Positions 42,522-43,684 of a stretch of 43,684 bases of DNA are shown piece by piece (positions within the stretch are counted from its first letter, which is position 1; each line of letters starts with the position of its first letter). Both the position numbers and the translations under genes were made by a program. Source of the DNA: Actinomycetes bacterium (lineage in GTDB: Bacteria > Actinomycetota > Acidimicrobiia > Acidimicrobiales > Bog-793); NCBI GenBank assembly GCA_021809425.1, contig JAKBAA010000023.1, positions 1 through 43,684 on the forward strand, written 5' to 3'. The notes below the pieces were generated by a model. The model did no database searches, had not been told where the DNA came from, and saw only the letters and a program-made list of their open reading frames with translations.

Positions 42522-43684
42522 ATGGGTCCGCAGGGGGCGCCCGAGGAGCTGCGCTTCGACTTCGCCGAGCTCGCCGACGAGGCGGTCGCGCGGGGACGCC
42601 CGGCGCGCCGGCGCGGCGACGGGGGAGAGGACCCGGCAAGCGAGCTGCGTCGCCGCGTCGAGGAGGTGAGCGCGGTCGCCCACGCCCGCCGTCCACGTGG
42701 CGGGGCGACGCAGGCGATGCTCGTGACGGAGCTGCTCGAGGGGACCCCTGCGGCGGGCCGGCCGGGCTCTCCGGTCCGCGCCACGCCCTTGGCGGGCGAC
42801 GGCGCGGACGCGGCACCGGCCGGCCGGTCGGTCGCGGCGGAGCGTGGCGGCGACATGGACCGGTGGGAGGTGGAGGGGGACGCGGAGGAGCCGGACGCGG
42901 AGGAGCCGGACGGCGAGGGGGCGGTGGCCGACGGCCGGTCGAGTGACGGCTCGCTGACGATCGCCGCCTTCTATGACCGTCTGCGGCAGGCGATCGCTCG
43001 GTCCTTCCCCGGCGAGTGGTGGGTGACCGGGGAGATCCGGGGGCTGCGGGAGTCGAGGGGGCACCGCTACCTGGAGCTGGCCGACGAGGGGGCGACGGAC
43101 CCTCGTGGCAGGGCAGCCGCCCAGCAGCTGGAGGTGGTGTGCTGGTCGCGCGACTGGCCGCCGGTGGCGGCGGCGCTGGCGGAGGCCGGGGTGGACCTCG
43201 AGGTCGGACGCGTCGTCCGGGTGCGCGGCCGGGTGTCGGTCTGGGAGGGAGGCTCGAAGCTGCGCTTCAGCCTTTCGGCGATCGACGTCGACGCGCTGCT
43301 CGGCGGCATCGCTGCGGCGCGCCACCGGTTGTTGAAGGCGCTTGCCGCAGAGAACCTGCTCGAGGCCAATGCCCGTCTCGGTTGCCCGCTCGTGCCGCTG
43401 CGGATCGGTGTCGTGACGAGCCCGGGGTCGGAGGCGCACCGCGACTTCGTCGGGGAGCTGAAGCGGAGCGGGTACGCCTTCGAGGTGCTGCTCGAGCCGT
43501 CGCTCGTGCAGGGGGCCGAGGCGCCGGTCCAGCTCGCCGCAGCGCTCGGCCGGCTCGCCCGGCGCGACCCGGACCTCGCCGTCGTCGTTCGCGGCGGCGG
43601 CGCTCGCGGCGACCTGGCCGCCTTCGATCGCGAGGAGGTGGCCCGCGCCATCGCCACCGCGCCGTTCCCGGTATGGACGGGCGT
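42522..43684 (+). CDS. xseA: Exodeoxyribonuclease VII large subunit with an N-terminal extension; 3' end beyond the window
   Basis: At least 387 residues, open at the right edge. XseA degrades single-stranded DNA together with XseB. The OB-fold domain starts only at about residue 145 (LTIAAFYDRLRQAIARSFPGEWWVTGEIRGL), whereas in typical XseA it begins within the first 10-15 residues. The catalytic domain follows with PLRIGVVTSPGSEAHRDFV and VVVRGGGARGDLAAFD, the family's GGG-x-x-x-D motif. The 144-residue N-terminal extension is acidic and low in complexity (DAEEP repeats, Arg/Gly/Ala stretches), probably disordered. ATG 42522 is supported by a TAGCCT hexamer 6 nt upstream and the frame has no stops. 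Confidence 0.88.
   Translation, partial: MGPQGAPEELRFDFAELADEAVARGRPARRRGDGGEDPASELRRRVEEVSAVAHARRPRGGATQAMLVTELLEGTPAAGRPGSPVRATPLAGDGADAAPAGRSVAAERGGDMDRWEVEGDAEEPDAEEPDGEGAVADGRSSDGSLTIAAFYDRLRQAIARSFPGEWWVTGEIRGLRESRGHRYLELADEGATDPRGRAAAQQLEVVCWSRDWPPVAAALAEAGVDLEVGRVVRVRGRVSVWEGGSKLRFSLSAIDVDALLGGIAAARHRLLKALAAENLLEANARLGCPLVPLRIGVVTSPGSEAHRDFVGELKRSGYAFEVLLEPSLVQGAEAPVQLAAALGRLARRDPDLAVVVRGGGARGDLAAFDREEVARAIATAPFPVWTG

Overview
This is a 43.7-kb chromosomal segment from a very GC-rich bacterium, most probably an actinomycete-type (Actinomycetota) lineage. The support is strong G/C preference at third codon positions, many GTG/TTG starts, four-base start/stop overlaps, an actinobacterial-type IleS, a DksA-like/lspA/rluD string, a polyphosphate-glucokinase-like ROK kinase and an MmpL-type exporter. 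An Acidimicrobiia-like origin is my guess; the sequence alone does not prove it. I see no insertion sequence, prophage, CRISPR array, tRNA or rRNA.

Layout. 1-6.2 kb: ileS (runs off the left edge) diverges from a DUF167 gene, followed by dksA-like, lspA and rluD genes. 6.2-14.5 kb: a compact sigma factor, histidine phosphatase, Rrf2 regulator, phosphodiesterase-fold protein, leucyl aminopeptidase, ROK sugar kinase, a lipoprotein pair, an inositol-monophosphatase-family enzyme and a DUF164 zinc-ribbon protein. 14.6-28.1 kb: a divergent locus for recycling cell-wall sugars and peptides. 28.2-42.1 kb: EamA-type and MmpL-type transporters, three secreted proteins, trpD, a cupin, an MFS exporter with an HxlR regulator, a seven-repeat secreted protein, and an ArsR-like regulator beside a broken MFS gene. 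42.1-43.7 kb: the RNase P RNA gene (minus strand) and the start of xseA.

The recycling locus is the main discovery candidate. The left arm (minus strand) encodes, in a row with four-base overlaps, a GntR-UTRA regulator fused to a GNAT acetyltransferase, a beta-lactamase-fold hydrolase, MurQ fused to NagA in one reading frame, and an enolase-superfamily dipeptide epimerase. The right arm (plus strand) encodes a peptide-type ABC importer with anmK embedded between its permease and ATPase genes; a convergent SIS-domain protein (candidate GlcN-6-P deaminase) closes it. Together they can be read as uptake of anhydro-muropeptides, phosphorylation (AnmK), lactyl-ether cleavage (MurQ), deacetylation (NagA), deamination (SIS protein) and processing of L-Ala-D-Glu (epimerase). 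Both arms start from a 259-bp divergent control region with two recognisable promoters and candidate operators.

Two genome-level features stand out. First, at least ten genes have a TANNNT -10 hexamer ending 6-8 nt before the start codon and no ribosome-binding site, which indicates leaderless mRNAs. Second, the RNase P RNA has paired, compensating changes in helix P4 of the catalytic core, normally almost invariant.
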